Below are positions 1 through 10,616 of a stretch of DNA of 64,000 nt, piece after piece; the first letter of the stretch is position 1; each line of letters starts with the position of its first letter. Both the position numbers and the translations under genes were made by a program. Source of the stretch: Echinarachnius parma (Eukaryota; Echinodermata; Echinoidea; Clypeasteroida; Echinarachniidae); contig JBAMJV010003284.1 of assembly GCA_037951105.1 (NCBI GenBank), positions 42,501 to 106,500 on the forward strand, in the 5' to 3' direction. Below the pieces are notes generated by a model that saw only the letters and a list, made by a program, of their open reading frames with translations, did no database searches and was not told the DNA's origin.

Positions 1-620
1 GAATTTATTAGGAATTTACATAATTCATCATCACTACTGCACTCACTGACTGATTTCACTCTGCAGCAAAATGCTCTGTCAGAATCAAATTCACCAAATT
101 CAGTTCGATGTGAAATCGCCGAAAAATTGTCCGTAAAAGTGAGAATTATAAAAGGACTGTATACATTTCCATTCCCAAACTTAGTAATATCAAACCACTT
201 ACCATATAATTTACGAAACTGCCAACATGTATTTACTACGGAACAGATAATTTACAAAACAAAGCATTTTCCATCTTTTTCATGATCACTTTCGCGAGTT
301 TTTACTTCGATAGAAACTATGTAAACAAGCATTGTGACATCACAGCTGTGCAAATACCGCGCAACAAAAAGTGACATCGCAATATATGTTGCGATACGCA
401 GTTTCTGCACGGTCGTGGATGTTTGTTGAAACTAATAAATAGTCACGTGACAGGATTTAACCAATCACATTACTGAATTTACCGGAGCCGTTTTATAACA
501 TATTTTGGCTACCTGAAAGAAAAGCTTACTGGTGAATCCTTACATGATTGCTAAAATGTTGGTCTGTTAATCTTCTTTCAGTGCAAATGTTGAGAGATGG
601 ATTCTGTTGTAACCCACAAA
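1..620. other. Noncoding sequence left of the TMEM104 exons
   Basis: No exon with recognisable protein similarity is seen here. The stretch is AT-rich with a short CpG-containing part near 350-430. It probably belongs to a TMEM104 intron, because the first visible TMEM104 exon at 1931 starts inside a codon, so its 5' exons must lie further left. Confidence 0.5.
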
Positions 621-621
621 G

Positions 622-1459
622 ATCTTGATGATGATGATCAGACCTGTAGCCGGGGGGTGGGGTAGTGTTGGGTGCATACACACCCCCCCCCCCCCCCCCC
701 CCCCAATTCAGAAAGGTCCACTTTTTGTAGGTCTCGGGTCCACTTTTATATTGGTCTCAGGTCAACCTTTTATCGGTCTCAACCATCTAAACCACTACTC
801 TAGTGGTCTTGGATGGACCCCCCCCCCCCCCCCCCCACCCCTGCTTACACAACGCAACCAGTGGTCTCGGTCTTGGCAACGTTCAGTCTCGGTCCCGTTT
901 TTTAGCTCATCCGGCCCGAAGGGCCCGATGAGCTTATGCCATGGCGTGGCGTCCGTCGTCCGTCCGTCCTTCCGTCCTTCCGTCCGTCCGTCCGTCCGTC
1001 CGTCCGTCCGTCCACAGTTTTCAAAATGCTTCTTCTTCGTTATTTTTCAACCGATTTTGATTCTGATTGTTTCATATGATAGGGCTAGGAGGGGGATTTA
1101 AAACTTCTGCACAGAATCGTGAAATTCATTATATATGCTAATTTATGCTAATTTATTCGAAATCACAAAAAATGCTTCTTCTCTTTCATTTCTTGACCGA
1201 TTTTGATTTGGTTTGCTTTATCTGGTAGAGCTAACTTTGGTACACTAAACTTCTACACAGAATTTTGAAATTTTTCTCCATTAATTAATTATGGTAATTT
1301 ATGCAAATTTATTCCAAAAATAAAAAAAAATGCTTCTTCTCCTTCATTTCTCGACCGATTTTGATTTGGTTTGCTTTATCTGGTAGAGCTAACTTTGGTA
1401 CACTAAAATTCTACACAGAATTTTGAAATTTTTCTCCATTAATTAATTATGGTAATTTT

Positions 1460-1508
<49 letters not shown>

Positions 1509-1860
1509 TTATTAATTTTATTTTTTTTTTTATTTTTTTTTTTTTAAATATATTTTTTTTTAAATATATTTTTTTTAATTTTAATTTTTTATTTTTATTT
1601 TTTTTATTTTTTTTTTTTTTTTCCCATGTCCCTTCTGGGGCGTCAAATTTATATTTTTTTCACTCTAATTTTGTTTAAATTAATTTTTATGTCCCTTCCA
1701 GGGCATCACGTTTTTATTTTTTGACCAGTTGAAAAGTGTACCACATGAAATTTGCGATATTTGATGTTGCGAGATGCCGGATGAGCGCTACGTCATTGAC
1801 GTTCTGGTTTAAATTATGCACCCCCCCTCCTTTGAAAAATCCTGGCTACGGGCCTGATGA
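622..1860. repeat. Composite repeat with CCTGTAGCC/GGCTACGGG ends
   Basis: The left edge reads GATGATCAGACCTGTAGCC and the right edge reads GGCTACGGGCCTGATGATG, an inverted pair about 1.2 kb apart next to GAT triplets at both sides. Poly-C tracts lie at 681-704 and 819-836. The inner part (about 903-1730) is a separate pearl/Helentron-like insert, so this is read as an older MITE-like repeat with a later insert. The terminal inverted repeat is short, so the outer boundary is tentative. Confidence 0.45.
903..1730 (+). mobile_element. Pearl/Helentron-like non-autonomous element, copy 1
   Basis: A short hairpin (CTCATCCGGCCCGAAGGGCC then GATGAG) is followed by a CCGT microsatellite at about 955-1013. 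About three tandem units of roughly 150-160 bp follow, each beginning near AATGCTTCTTCTTC and holding ACCGATTTTGATT (starts about 1023, 1170 and 1328). A TTTA/poly-T expansion (1455-1625) follows. Hairpin, CCGT microsatellite and about 160-bp core tandem repeats are the layout described for pearl-type elements of bivalves and related Helentron-associated elements. Family assignment is by architecture only. Confidence 0.5.
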
Positions 1861-1930
1861 TGATGATGGCTATTTTCTCTCAACATGTCTGGTTAAATTA
1901 ATTACAAGACTTTATTGTCCATTTCTGCAG

Positions 1931-4353
1931 CACATACATCGCACCAGGAAACAACGACAGTGATAGTGACCCGTGCTGGCCTGGAGTCGATATCTCTAGG
2001 ATGAATGCCTACAGGATATATCTGGTAAATATCCTAATTTTTTGATTTATAATCAACTCAATGATGATAATGATGATGATGACGACGACAATGACGATTA
2101 TAATGGTGATGATGATGATGTTATGATGGTGATGGTGATGGTGGTGGTGGTGATGATGACAGTAATGTTGATCTTGATGATGATGTTGATGATGACGACA
2201 ACAACGATGATGATAATGATTGTTGATGACAATGGTGATGAGGACAAATAATCACATAATATTTCTGTGCAGGAAAGTTTATCAGTATAGGTATTTGGAA
2301 TAATTTGTAAACTAAAGATCACAATACAAATATTAACCTAACATTTCCCTCTGTCATTTTCAACCTCCATCAGTATTATTATGACCAGACTTGACATTTC
2401 TTACATTACAATAAATTATCGGATGTGAGAAATTCACAATGACAACGGCTGTATCTGACAGCTGAAAATTTAAGAGGTCATTCTATTTGTATTATGACCA
2501 AAGTTACAAAACTATTCTCCTTAATTGATGCATGCAGGTTTGCTTTTTTTTTTTCTTTTTTTTTTTTTCTTTTTTCATTACTTGCTTGTTTTTGTTAATT
2601 TCTGATTGTTTGTCTTGTTCCCCCAGGCTGTCTTTGGAGTGTGTCTAGGATCATTTGTTTTCTTCAATGTTCAGAAGACTAAATACCTTCAGATAGCCAC
2701 TACAATCATGAGATGGGCAGGTATGTATCATGCATTCTAAGATGGCACGTATTTCACCAAAAAAAAATTGTTTAAAAATGCCATATAATTAGGGTTAAAA
2801 TTGACAAAAAATTGTTGTTGTAAGCAATAGAAAACAAATTATTTGAATATACATAAATGGCAATATTTCAGCATATGTATGTATTACATTTTCGTAGCCA
2901 ACACTTTTGATTGACATATACTGTCACTAAAGAAAATAAGAGTTGTCCTTTAGAAAGCAAAAAAATATGTGCCTGATAATAGGGAGTAACAGTGAGCACT
3001 AAAGATTCACTTATTTCAGGGGGCCTTGTAATGAGATATGATGAAATAATGATGTTTGCTTCGTTTTTGTCCAGATAACTTTTGTTTATTTAAAGGGTAC
3101 CACCACCCAAAAATAATATTCTTATTATAGAAAGGTACCATCTTTAGTATTCCATTCCTTCAACAAGTTCACAAAAATATGTTTTCAGAAAAAAATATAT
3201 AATTGGAAAACGCATCACCATTCTCAACCATGCGTTCATGCGGTCTGAATTGCGTAGACTATATGCGTGCAGAGCCAGAGCGCACTGTGCAGAGCGAATG
3301 AATCATCCGGGAATCTATTGACGTACGCGTGAAAGCATTGGCGCACTCGCAAATGCTTGGCCCGTATGGAACCAGGAAATAGCAGTGGTTCCGTAAGTGG
3401 TGGAAATTAATTGCTTTGTTTATGAATTACACAACCCTTTGCGAAATATTGGGTATCTATTTGATATCACAAAACGGTACCAAAACATATAATAATGTGT
3501 TGTCCTTTGCCTGGTGGTCCCCTTTAATATAAGTATCCTACTGTAACTTTGCTAACATGATTTTTACTTTCTTTTCCCACCAGCTTTCCTAACCATGATC
3601 TTCGCAGCATTTATCTACGTTTTCAAGGGCAAGAGCAAAGCACACCCTGTCGCCGTCGGGAGCTTTGAGAGCATCCCAAACTTCTTTGGCGTCTGCGTCT
3701 ACGCATTCATGTGCCACCACTCCTTGCCTTCGCTCGTGACGCCGGTCTTCCCGAAAAATCGCATCGTTGCGTACCTTTTCGGGGACTACGTCCTCATCCT
3801 AATCTTCTACCTCCTCCTGTCCGTCAGCGCGACCCTGACGTTTGACCGGGATGACATCCAGGACATCTACACGCTGAATTTCTTCGGGACGGGAAGCACC
3901 ATCGTGCTCCCGATCGTGCCACTGCAGTACTTTGTCGCGCTCTTCCCCGTCGTCACGCTCAGCACCAACTTCCCGATCATCGGCATCACGCTGCGCAACA
4001 ACCTGATGGCTCTCCTGCTGCAGGAGAACCGCGCCTACCACTGGACGATCCGTCGCCTCTTCTTCCCGATCGCCGTGCTCGTGCCCCCACTCATCGTTGC
4101 CTTCGTCACCACCAACGTCACGTTCCTCGTCGGTATCACGGGCTCATACGCCGGGGCGGGCATCCAGTACCTCATACCCGTCTTTCTCGTGTACTACGGC
4201 CGCAAGCGCACAGAGAGGACAATGGGTAAGCGGTGGGTCGCCCACCAGCACATGTCGCCGTTTAAGCACAGGATATGGCTGGTCCTTATCCTGGTCTGGG
4301 CGGTGCTGTGCATAGGGTTCGTAACGGTGGACCACATCCTATCTGGAGCATAA
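1931..4353 (+). CDS. TMEM104: TMEM104-like multi-pass membrane protein, 3' exons
   Basis: Three exons join in frame: 1931-2024, 2627-2720 and 3584-4353 (TAA at 4351). They give about 318 residues, roughly the last two thirds of a TMEM104-length protein (about 500 residues). The 5' exons lie left of the window, since exon 1931 starts with one base completing a split codon. Family-typical stretches seen are FFNVQKTKYLQI, FGVCVYAFMCHHSLPSL, STNFPIIGITLRNN, GITGSYAGAGIQYLIP and a C-terminal SPFKHR. At least six hydrophobic membrane segments can be read. TMEM104 is related to the amino acid/auxin permease fold; its substrate is not established. Exon sites are canonical (AG before 1931, 2627, 3584; GT after 2024, 2720). 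The gene is convergent with IQCK. Confidence 0.85.
2042..2250. repeat. GAT/GGT triplet microsatellite in TMEM104 intron
   Basis: Imperfect GAT, GAC and GGT triplets fill most of the intron just after the 1931-2024 exon. They produce acidic or Met/Val-rich open frames on both strands that are artefacts of the repeat. Confidence 0.8.
3090..3527. mobile_element. MITE with TTAA-flanked terminal inverted repeats
   Basis: The left end TTAAAGGGTACCACCACC is matched in inverted orientation by the right end GGTGGTCCCCTTTAA, about 438 bp apart, in a TMEM104 intron. There is no coding capacity. Both ends sit on TTAA, as expected for a piggyBac-type target, but the target duplication cannot be separated from the inverted repeat with certainty. 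Confidence 0.6.
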
Positions 4354-4790
4354 AGATGAGGAAGTCCCCAGGAACTCGAAAACAATGACCTGCATTAAAA
4401 AAGGCTACAAATTTGAATGAGTTGAAAGTGCAAGTTGGGCAACAGCGTATGTTGCAGTTCAATTTTGCTGGTGCTGACCATGGTTTAAGCGATGCTCCGG
4501 ATAGGTTTTATCATGGTGGACCACATCCTATCTGGTGCATAAAGATGAGGAAGTCCTCAGTAACTTGAAAATAACGACGCACATAGAAAAGTCTACAAAT
4601 TTGAATTAGTTGCAAGTGCTGGGGTACTAAGATGGCCAGCAACCCATGTTGCAGTTCACATATTTTTGCAGGTGATGGTCTTGGTTTCAAAAATGCTCTG
4701 CACAGGGTGGACCAAATCCTTTCTGAGTAAAAGAAATAAGGAAGTCTCCAAGATATGGACAAAAGTACATCATAATGATGCATTTAAACC
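4326..4790 (+). repeat. Three tandem copies of the TMEM104 terminal-exon end
   Basis: The last codons and first 3' UTR bases (GGTGGACCACATCCTATCTG, ending in the stop) recur at about 4517 and, more degraded, at about 4707. Spacing is about 190 bp. The first copy is the real coding end. The later copies lie in the 3' UTR or downstream and keep pieces such as AAGATGAGGAAGTCC and GATGTTGCAGTTC-like sequence. This is one of many partial exon duplications in the window. Confidence 0.75.
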
Positions 4791-5017
4791 ATGATTTAAT
4801 ATGTGAATTCCAGCCCTTAGGTTTGAGACAGCTCACTCAGTACTAAATTGTGAAATTCTCAGAGACTTGAGTTCCATCTCATCGACTTATATCATGTTCA
4901 TGTAATTGTGAAGTATTCTTGGCTGTAAATGTGTTTGAATAATCTAGACTTGTTATTTTTGTTTAAAGGCATAGATCAGAGCTGAGGACTGAAAATTCAA
5001 ACCACGCAGTTAACCTA

Positions 5018-5160
5018 AATACAATGGAACCTTGTTATAACGAGGAACCATGAATATGAATATCACACTGTTAATCAGATACTTATCTTTTCAAATCAGG
5101 GTTGTAACAAGAGCTTACATGTATATAAGAAATAATAACCTTGTTATATGAGGTTTTAAA
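5018..5160. repeat. Decayed CTTGTTATAAC-type MITE remnant
   Basis: The phrase GGAACCTTGTTATAACGAGG at the left and an AACCTTGTTATATGAGG motif near 5140 match the ends of better-preserved elements at 55768-55936 and 58157-58336. The interior is degraded. Confidence 0.4.
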
Positions 5161-5269
5161 CATTCAGTCTTTGATGACCACCAGAGAGATACAAAAAAGT
5201 TGGTTTTGTAGACAGGGTTTCGTACATGCTAAATCCTTATCCTTACATGGAGTCATTATATTCAATTAT

Positions 5270-5495
5270 ATTCACTAACTCATTGCACTCACTTTGTACA
5301 CGGTTTTCGTGGTCTCGTGGATAATTTAACATCTGAACACTTCAATCGTAAATATCTTTTTAACGAAAGGGAAATTTGAAAAACCAAAACCTGTCCCATG
5401 CTTTTATTGTTAATATGAATACAAGGTATGAGGGACCCGCTAAAATTCCAATTGGATTTTGAGGATTTGGACAAAGTTACTAAGTCCCTTTAATA
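5270..5495 (+). repeat. Repeat A (TTAAAGGGA-ended MITE), truncated copy with empty site
   Basis: This stretch matches 46255-46466 and, inverted, 36634-36850. Shared phrases include TGCACTCACTTTGTACACGG, AACATCTGAACACTTCAATC and CCATGCTTTTATTGTTAATA. It ends with AGTCCCTTTAA like the other copies. At GTTACTAAGTCCC it lacks the 0.4-kb insert found in the copy at 46125-46893, so it serves as an empty site. The left half of the element is missing here. Confidence 0.75.
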
Positions 5496-5499
5496 CATG

Positions 5500-6227
5500 A
5501 AACCAAAATTCAAGCAAGGAGACTCAAATATTTTGATAACAGTAGTTTGACTTATATATTTACAACTATTAGATGTGGTAACTTTGTACAGATTGTGGTC
5601 AGATATGTTTCTGGTCCTAAAGAAACATGTTTCATAAGAATTAGAACTGTTGTCAATTGTTAATGAAAGTTTTAGTAATTTGCCCTTTTATTGGTCAAGC
5701 TTTTAGCAATCATAGATTTAGCAAATATGCTGTCTAATACGCAAATCAGTTTGTGATGATTTTCTCTAAACATTACCGAAGTGATGTAAACAAACTAAAA
5801 TGTTCATACTTTTTATAACTAGCTTCGGGACATTTTAATACATCAAGTGCATGTTCAAATGCGAAGATGTTTTACTGGTAAAAGGATTCTTGCATCGTGG
5901 TTAAATATTTAAGTGATATTTTCTGTGCTTTGTAATATGGATCGTAACCATAGTTTCTTTTTAATATTATGTCGCATTTTGTAATCTAATTTTAAATTTG
6001 TTGTAGCATGGTGGTTTCTTTTAATTAATGCCTTATCATGATGCCTTGGAATGCTGTAATTATACGCTTTCCCTTTGTATATTAGGTGTTTTTTTTTTTT
6101 TTATTCCCTTGCAGCGATTTGTGCTACTTTAACTTGTATTTTGCCAGAAGCCTTACTGCAGTATAAAGCTTCATTTGTCCAGCATTTAAAACAAATCATT
6201 GTGTGTGATTAGCTGATTTGTCTTACT
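5500..6227. other. AT-rich intergenic stretch
   Basis: I see no coding exon, RNA gene or clear repeat. It lies between the TMEM104 end and LINE debris and could include TMEM104 3' UTR. Confidence 0.4.
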
Positions 6228-6380
6228 TGACTTAAGCCGTCCACACCATCGCTGGGATGTGTGATGGCTTCTGCTTCATGACAGCTTGCCAAGCCTTCCG
6301 GTCTTCTGTCAGTCTTTTGGCCTTGGCCAGGGAGTCAAGGTGTCTGTTGTTGCAGTCTGCCTGATTTAGTTGGCCTATAT
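6228..6380 (-). mobile_element. Probable LINE reverse-transcriptase C-terminal fragment
   Basis: Read on the minus strand, a short frame gives DSLAKAKRLTEDRKAWQAVM followed by KQKPSHIPAMVWTA and a stop. The DRKAW phrase before a terminal stop resembles the C-termini of RTE/CR1-group LINE proteins, where an R-D-R-x-x-W motif is common. Only about 50 codons remain. The family call is weak. Confidence 0.4.
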
Positions 6381-6755
6381 ATGGTCAGGCTTAAAACTAT
6401 TGGGTAACCCATTTCCCAAGGGAACTTAGAGGATTGCACAAATCTAGTAGGGAACATGGTAGGTGCATCTGCCTTTGCATTTAAAGAGAGAAGATTTGTT
6501 TATTTTTGTTTGCATTCTCCTTTATAGACCCCACCAGTATTGTCTGGATCTGAATAGATTGCAGTATACTATGTCTACATATCCTGTATCCTCTTATTCA
6601 GTTCATCTAGGCCCTGTGATTATTAAGATTCATGATTAATCATATGATTAATCAATTGATTGTACGATCACTTATTGATTGTACAATTAAAGATATTTTT
6701 GAGTAATCATGAATCTTTATGTTTCGAGGTCCTGGTAATACAAGGTTTGAATTTT

Positions 6756-7290
6756 ATTACGCCTCCGCCAACGAAGTGGCCAGAGGCATTATGTTTTCGG
6801 GTTGTCCGTCCGTACGTCCGTCCGTCCCGTTCTCGTTCTCGCGATATCTCAAGACAATGATCTGATTAGATTTTAGGAGTCATGAGGTCAAAGGTCAAGG
6901 TCACAGGACTCAATATATGTGCAAAAATGCCTTGTTCTCGCGATATCTCAAGAACCGGGTGACGGATCAATTTCAAACTTGGTATGAGTGTACACATTGG
7001 GGTGGCAATAATCCGATTAGATTTGAGGGGTCATGAGGTCAAAGGTAAAGGTCACATGACTCAATATATATGCAAAAATGGCTTGTAATGGCAACATTTC
7101 AAGAACTAAGTGTCAGATTTCAATCAAACATAGTACCTGAATGTTTCTTAGGGAGCCAATGTGCCATCAAAGTTTGGGGTCATATGGTCAAGGTCACAGG
7201 ACTTGAAACATATGACAAATATACAAACAATCAATTCAGTGCACGTTAATTTGGGCTTGATATTAAAATCGCGTGATAGTGGATGCATAA
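6756..7290 (+). mobile_element. Pearl/Helentron-like element, copy 2
   Basis: It starts with ACGCCTCCGCCAACGAAGTG and the matching GGCATTATGTTTTCGGG, then CCGT repeats (about 6806-6828), then two to three degenerate units with GATATCTCAAG, GTCATGAGGTCAAAGGT and CACAGGACTCAATATAT. It ends near GATTTGGGCTTGATATT-like sequence. It is the same family as 31416-32557 but lacks the clear terminal hairpin and CTAG end seen there. Confidence 0.6.
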
Positions 7291-7580
7291 TCCATTAATT
7301 AGTTATGTATTATTTGTCATTTGATGACAGTTGTCACTTTATATTGCATATATATCTGTTTCATAGGTATCCAAGTATGTGTGCAATAATTGTAGGCCCC
7401 TTGTTTATTAGATGCAGCTCGTGTATCTGCATGCATTGATATTGAATTGAATTGAATTATTCCCATTTATTTATTTTATTGCCTACTTTAATAGATTCCA
7501 GTATAAATATTATAATTTGTTTTATAACATTGTTTTTAACTTAAATAATTAATTCAGGATGAAGAGTATAAGGTTTTCAT

Positions 7581-7776
7581 TACTGTAAGCATTGTTATTT
7601 TTCGCGCGATTAATATTACGCGCTGGGCGATACAAAAACACATTCACAGGTTTAAAATTTCGTGGCTGAACAAGTGTTCACACGCATTGCAAATCGTGCA
7701 TTTATATTCGCTGGTTTTAATATTCGCGGAAGCCGACTTCAGCGCGAAATCCGCGAACATTACCACGTTTACAGTA
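7581..7776. mobile_element. TA-flanked MITE with CGCG-rich arms
   Basis: TACTGTAAGCATTGTTATTT at the left is inverted as ACATTACCACGTTTACAGTA at the right. The interior has TATTCGCGG-type motifs. Ends and TA boundaries fit non-autonomous Tc1/mariner-like elements. There is no coding capacity. Confidence 0.6.
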
Positions 7777-7779
7777 TAT

Positions 7780-9660
7780 CATACTCGTATGATGTAAATG
7801 TAATATTGAAAGGGTCATTGCATCGCCATTGCTTGCAATATTTTGTATGAAATAATGAAAATACTATATAATCATTGCCTGGAATTAGGGTTACACTAAA
7901 CTGTGTCACAGTATTTATGTGATGAATGTCAAACATTGTGATTAACATTTCAATACCCGTATGTTTGGTCATCACAACAACAACAAATATGCACACATTG
8001 AATTCTTTATGAATGGAATGGAAGAAGAAGTAAAATTATGTTTCTCAAAGACAGATCTTTATTAACAATATAATTTACCAATCATGCATATAAATCTGTA
8101 TTCATATTCCAATACTATTTACAAGCATTTCTTATACAGTAAAATGGACATTTAGACAAAAGTTATTTACAGTTTGTAAACTAATGCATACATACAATTT
8201 GTTTGAGCTAATAGTAATTGTATCATACATCTTGCCAGCTATTTATGCTAGCTTTAAGTTTGTTACTTTGAAATGTAAATATGTAACCCCGCAATTCTCT
8301 CTTCCTTTTGCTTTGTTATTATGTGAGATAAGTTTTGTTTGTTTTTGTAGAAAAATGTGTGCCTGAAAATAATGATGTAAAGCATAGTACCTTACACTGT
8401 CTATCTTGTGCACTGTTTAGAGGTGCATTATTTCCTTTGGTCATAATAACAAGTGTTGTTTAAGCCTAGACAACTCCATTAGGATTATTATACTCGGCAG
8501 TTATATAAAAGCCCTACAGGCTAACTGATACCCGACCAAGTACCCATTTATACTCCCGGGGCCTGTTTCATGAAAAGTACACAACCTTGGTATAACTTTG
8601 CAAATTACTGCAACATGTGTTGCATGAAAGCGTCTTTGCTATTATACTTCCAACCTTGTCCTCTGTGATTGGAACAAACGCCATCTGTATTTCAGTAGAT
8701 CAGTCACAGTCACATGACCGCTAAGAGCCAAGGTAGAGAGCAGCACTATGGATTAATGTCTTGCTGATGGACATCCATGTTAGGGCATGAATTGGTTTCT
8801 TCTCGAGGCCTTAGTACTATGTTCAGTAATTATGTTTTTATACCCACTCTTGTATCATTCCAATTATTAATTTATCATACTCTCAAAAATCTGCACACAT
8901 CATAATGCTGTACCAGGGCTTGCCCTTTATAGCGGTGACCCGAGCTATAACGCACCAATAGCCATCATAGATTTAATTTGGCAACTAGAATGAATCTGTC
9001 TCTACAACACACAAGTCTATGTCTATGGTATTCCATCTGATGTGTAATTATGTGTTCCCATAAAATGAGATACATGCCTTTGAATTTTGTGTGTGAATAT
9101 GAATAATATTATAATATAATATAATTTTAAAAATGACAAAATATGGTCTCTGCCACCAGTGAAAAAATACACCATGGATGCTCTGCGCTATTAGTTCCCC
9201 AAAATGCAAAAGACAGCCCCCAAAGAAAGGATTATGTAATTATGTGCGACATAGAAGATTCACCGAGCAGTGCCTGTTCCAGGTTTTATTCATGTATCAT
9301 TTTGAATATTTGTTTAATTATCCAAGTCAATTTCTGTGGCTGTAGAAAATAGATAGAGTAACTCTACTTAACTCGTAATTAATAGATATAATTCACTCAA
9401 TCAAGAGTTTGTATATTAAATAAAGTAGATAGTTTTTATTTTAAATCAGGGTGCTTGTTATGAAATTTGGACTGCAATCATGTATTTATATGAATGATAA
9501 TACCAATCAGATATTTTGTACTATATATTTTAAACATACAATAAACTGAACTATATTGCATATTGCATTACTACCGCTTTGGAATTGTGTGCCTCATTGA
9601 ACAGAATGTGTTTGTGTGAAAAATGGATGTTAATCAATGGTGCAAAGGCAGCGGACAGAA
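7780..9660. other. Intergenic stretch without recognised genes
   Basis: It holds AT-rich sequence with short open frames lacking recognisable similarity. Poly(A)-signal-like AATAAA motifs occur near 9418 and 9541. Nothing here can be assigned to a gene; some could be distal 3' UTR of TMEM104. Confidence 0.4.
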
Positions 9661-9665
9661 CTTTT

Positions 9666-10112
9666 TAAGAACTCCCCTTTTTCACTCTTTGACTACGGGA
9701 AAAGGGGGGTGTTTCACAAAGATCCTAAGTTGATCTTAGCACTAAGATGGTCTTAAATATTATGGAAAGCCATTAGTGTATTGAAACAGTTTTATAAAAG
9801 TTATGTTGAAATGCATAAAATGTTGATTCAAAATCATATACATTTTCTAATTATCAAAGAGATTCATAATCTTCACATAAAATTCATGAAATCTCTTTGA
9901 TAATTAGAAAATACATATGATTTGAATCAACATTTTATGCATTTCAACATAACTTTTACAAAAATGTTTCAAGACACTAATATAATGGCTTTCCATAATA
10001 TTTAAGACCATCTTAGTGCTAAGATCAACTTAGGATCTCTGTGAAACACCCCCCAGGGTGGGTTGTGTACAAAGTCTACGGGGATTTCAGAACTTGAAAG
10101 GAAAAGGGTTAA
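9666..10112. mobile_element. Small TTAACCCCTT-type MITE split by a later insert
   Basis: The flanks CTTTGACTACGGGAAAAGG (left) and GGGTGGGTTGTGTACAAAGT through AAAAGGGTTAA (right) together match the uninterrupted 80-bp copy at 45412-45492. The 0.35-kb foldback at 9704-10054 sits between them. Confidence 0.65.
9704..10054. mobile_element. Foldback MITE, long palindrome, copy 1
   Basis: Nearly the whole element is one hairpin. GGGGGGTGTTTCACAAAGAT, then AAGTTGATCTTAGCACTAAG and TTATGGAAAGCC in the left arm, are mirrored in the right arm ending GTGAAACACCCCCC. A second, more diverged member is at 58453-58751. No open frame. Confidence 0.85.
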
Positions 10113-10334
10113 ATAGAAATTGGACAAGATTTATTGCTGTTAAATACTGTACATATCGGTGGATATACCCAACTTTGTTTCTCACAATCAAAGATCTGGC
10201 AGAGGCCAATGATGTACCGCTCAGATTTGCCCTCCATTGGCAGGAAGTTGTGTGATGATACGAAATGGTGATGAGCACATTGTAAGCCTATCAAACATAA
10301 AGTACAACTCCTGCAAACCAAGAGGTGTCTTACT

Positions 10335-10512
10335 TGCAGTAGCCATCGACTGAATAGTTGAGATTCCTTAACACCGTTTCACTTATATTGGTCCTTTGAA
10401 AATTCATACTTGTGCAGTACTATACTAGTTTTGTCCAAAAGGTCAATCTTAGGTAATGACACAGATTTCTTGCTGGCAGCAGCTGTCGGCAGACGGTTGA
10501 GATAGCAGACAT
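10335..10512 (-). pseudogene. Partial copies of the IQCK terminal exon
   Basis: The last part of the IQCK terminal exon with its downstream flank (TTTTGTCCAAAAAGTCAATC, GATTTCTTGCTGGCA, GCAGTTGAGAT) is repeated at 10430-10512 and more weakly at 10335-10372. Both lie just 3' of the gene on its strand. The copies are diverged and open only briefly. Confidence 0.6.
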
Positions 10513-10616
10513 CATTACTTCATCTGAAAATATAGTTCCGTGTGTATAACAAGATATACATGTATTTATGTGATACTATACAAATTAAATAGTTTTGTCC
10601 AAAAAGTCAATCTTAA

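Noticed and set aside
625-1101. 158-codon frame at the left edge
   Set aside because: Made of poly-C (Pro runs) and CCGT microsatellite (RPSV repeats) in a transposable element.
3799-4385. Minus-strand and alternate frames over the TMEM104 last exon
   Set aside because: Shadow frames of a GC-rich coding exon with clear membrane-protein similarity on plus.
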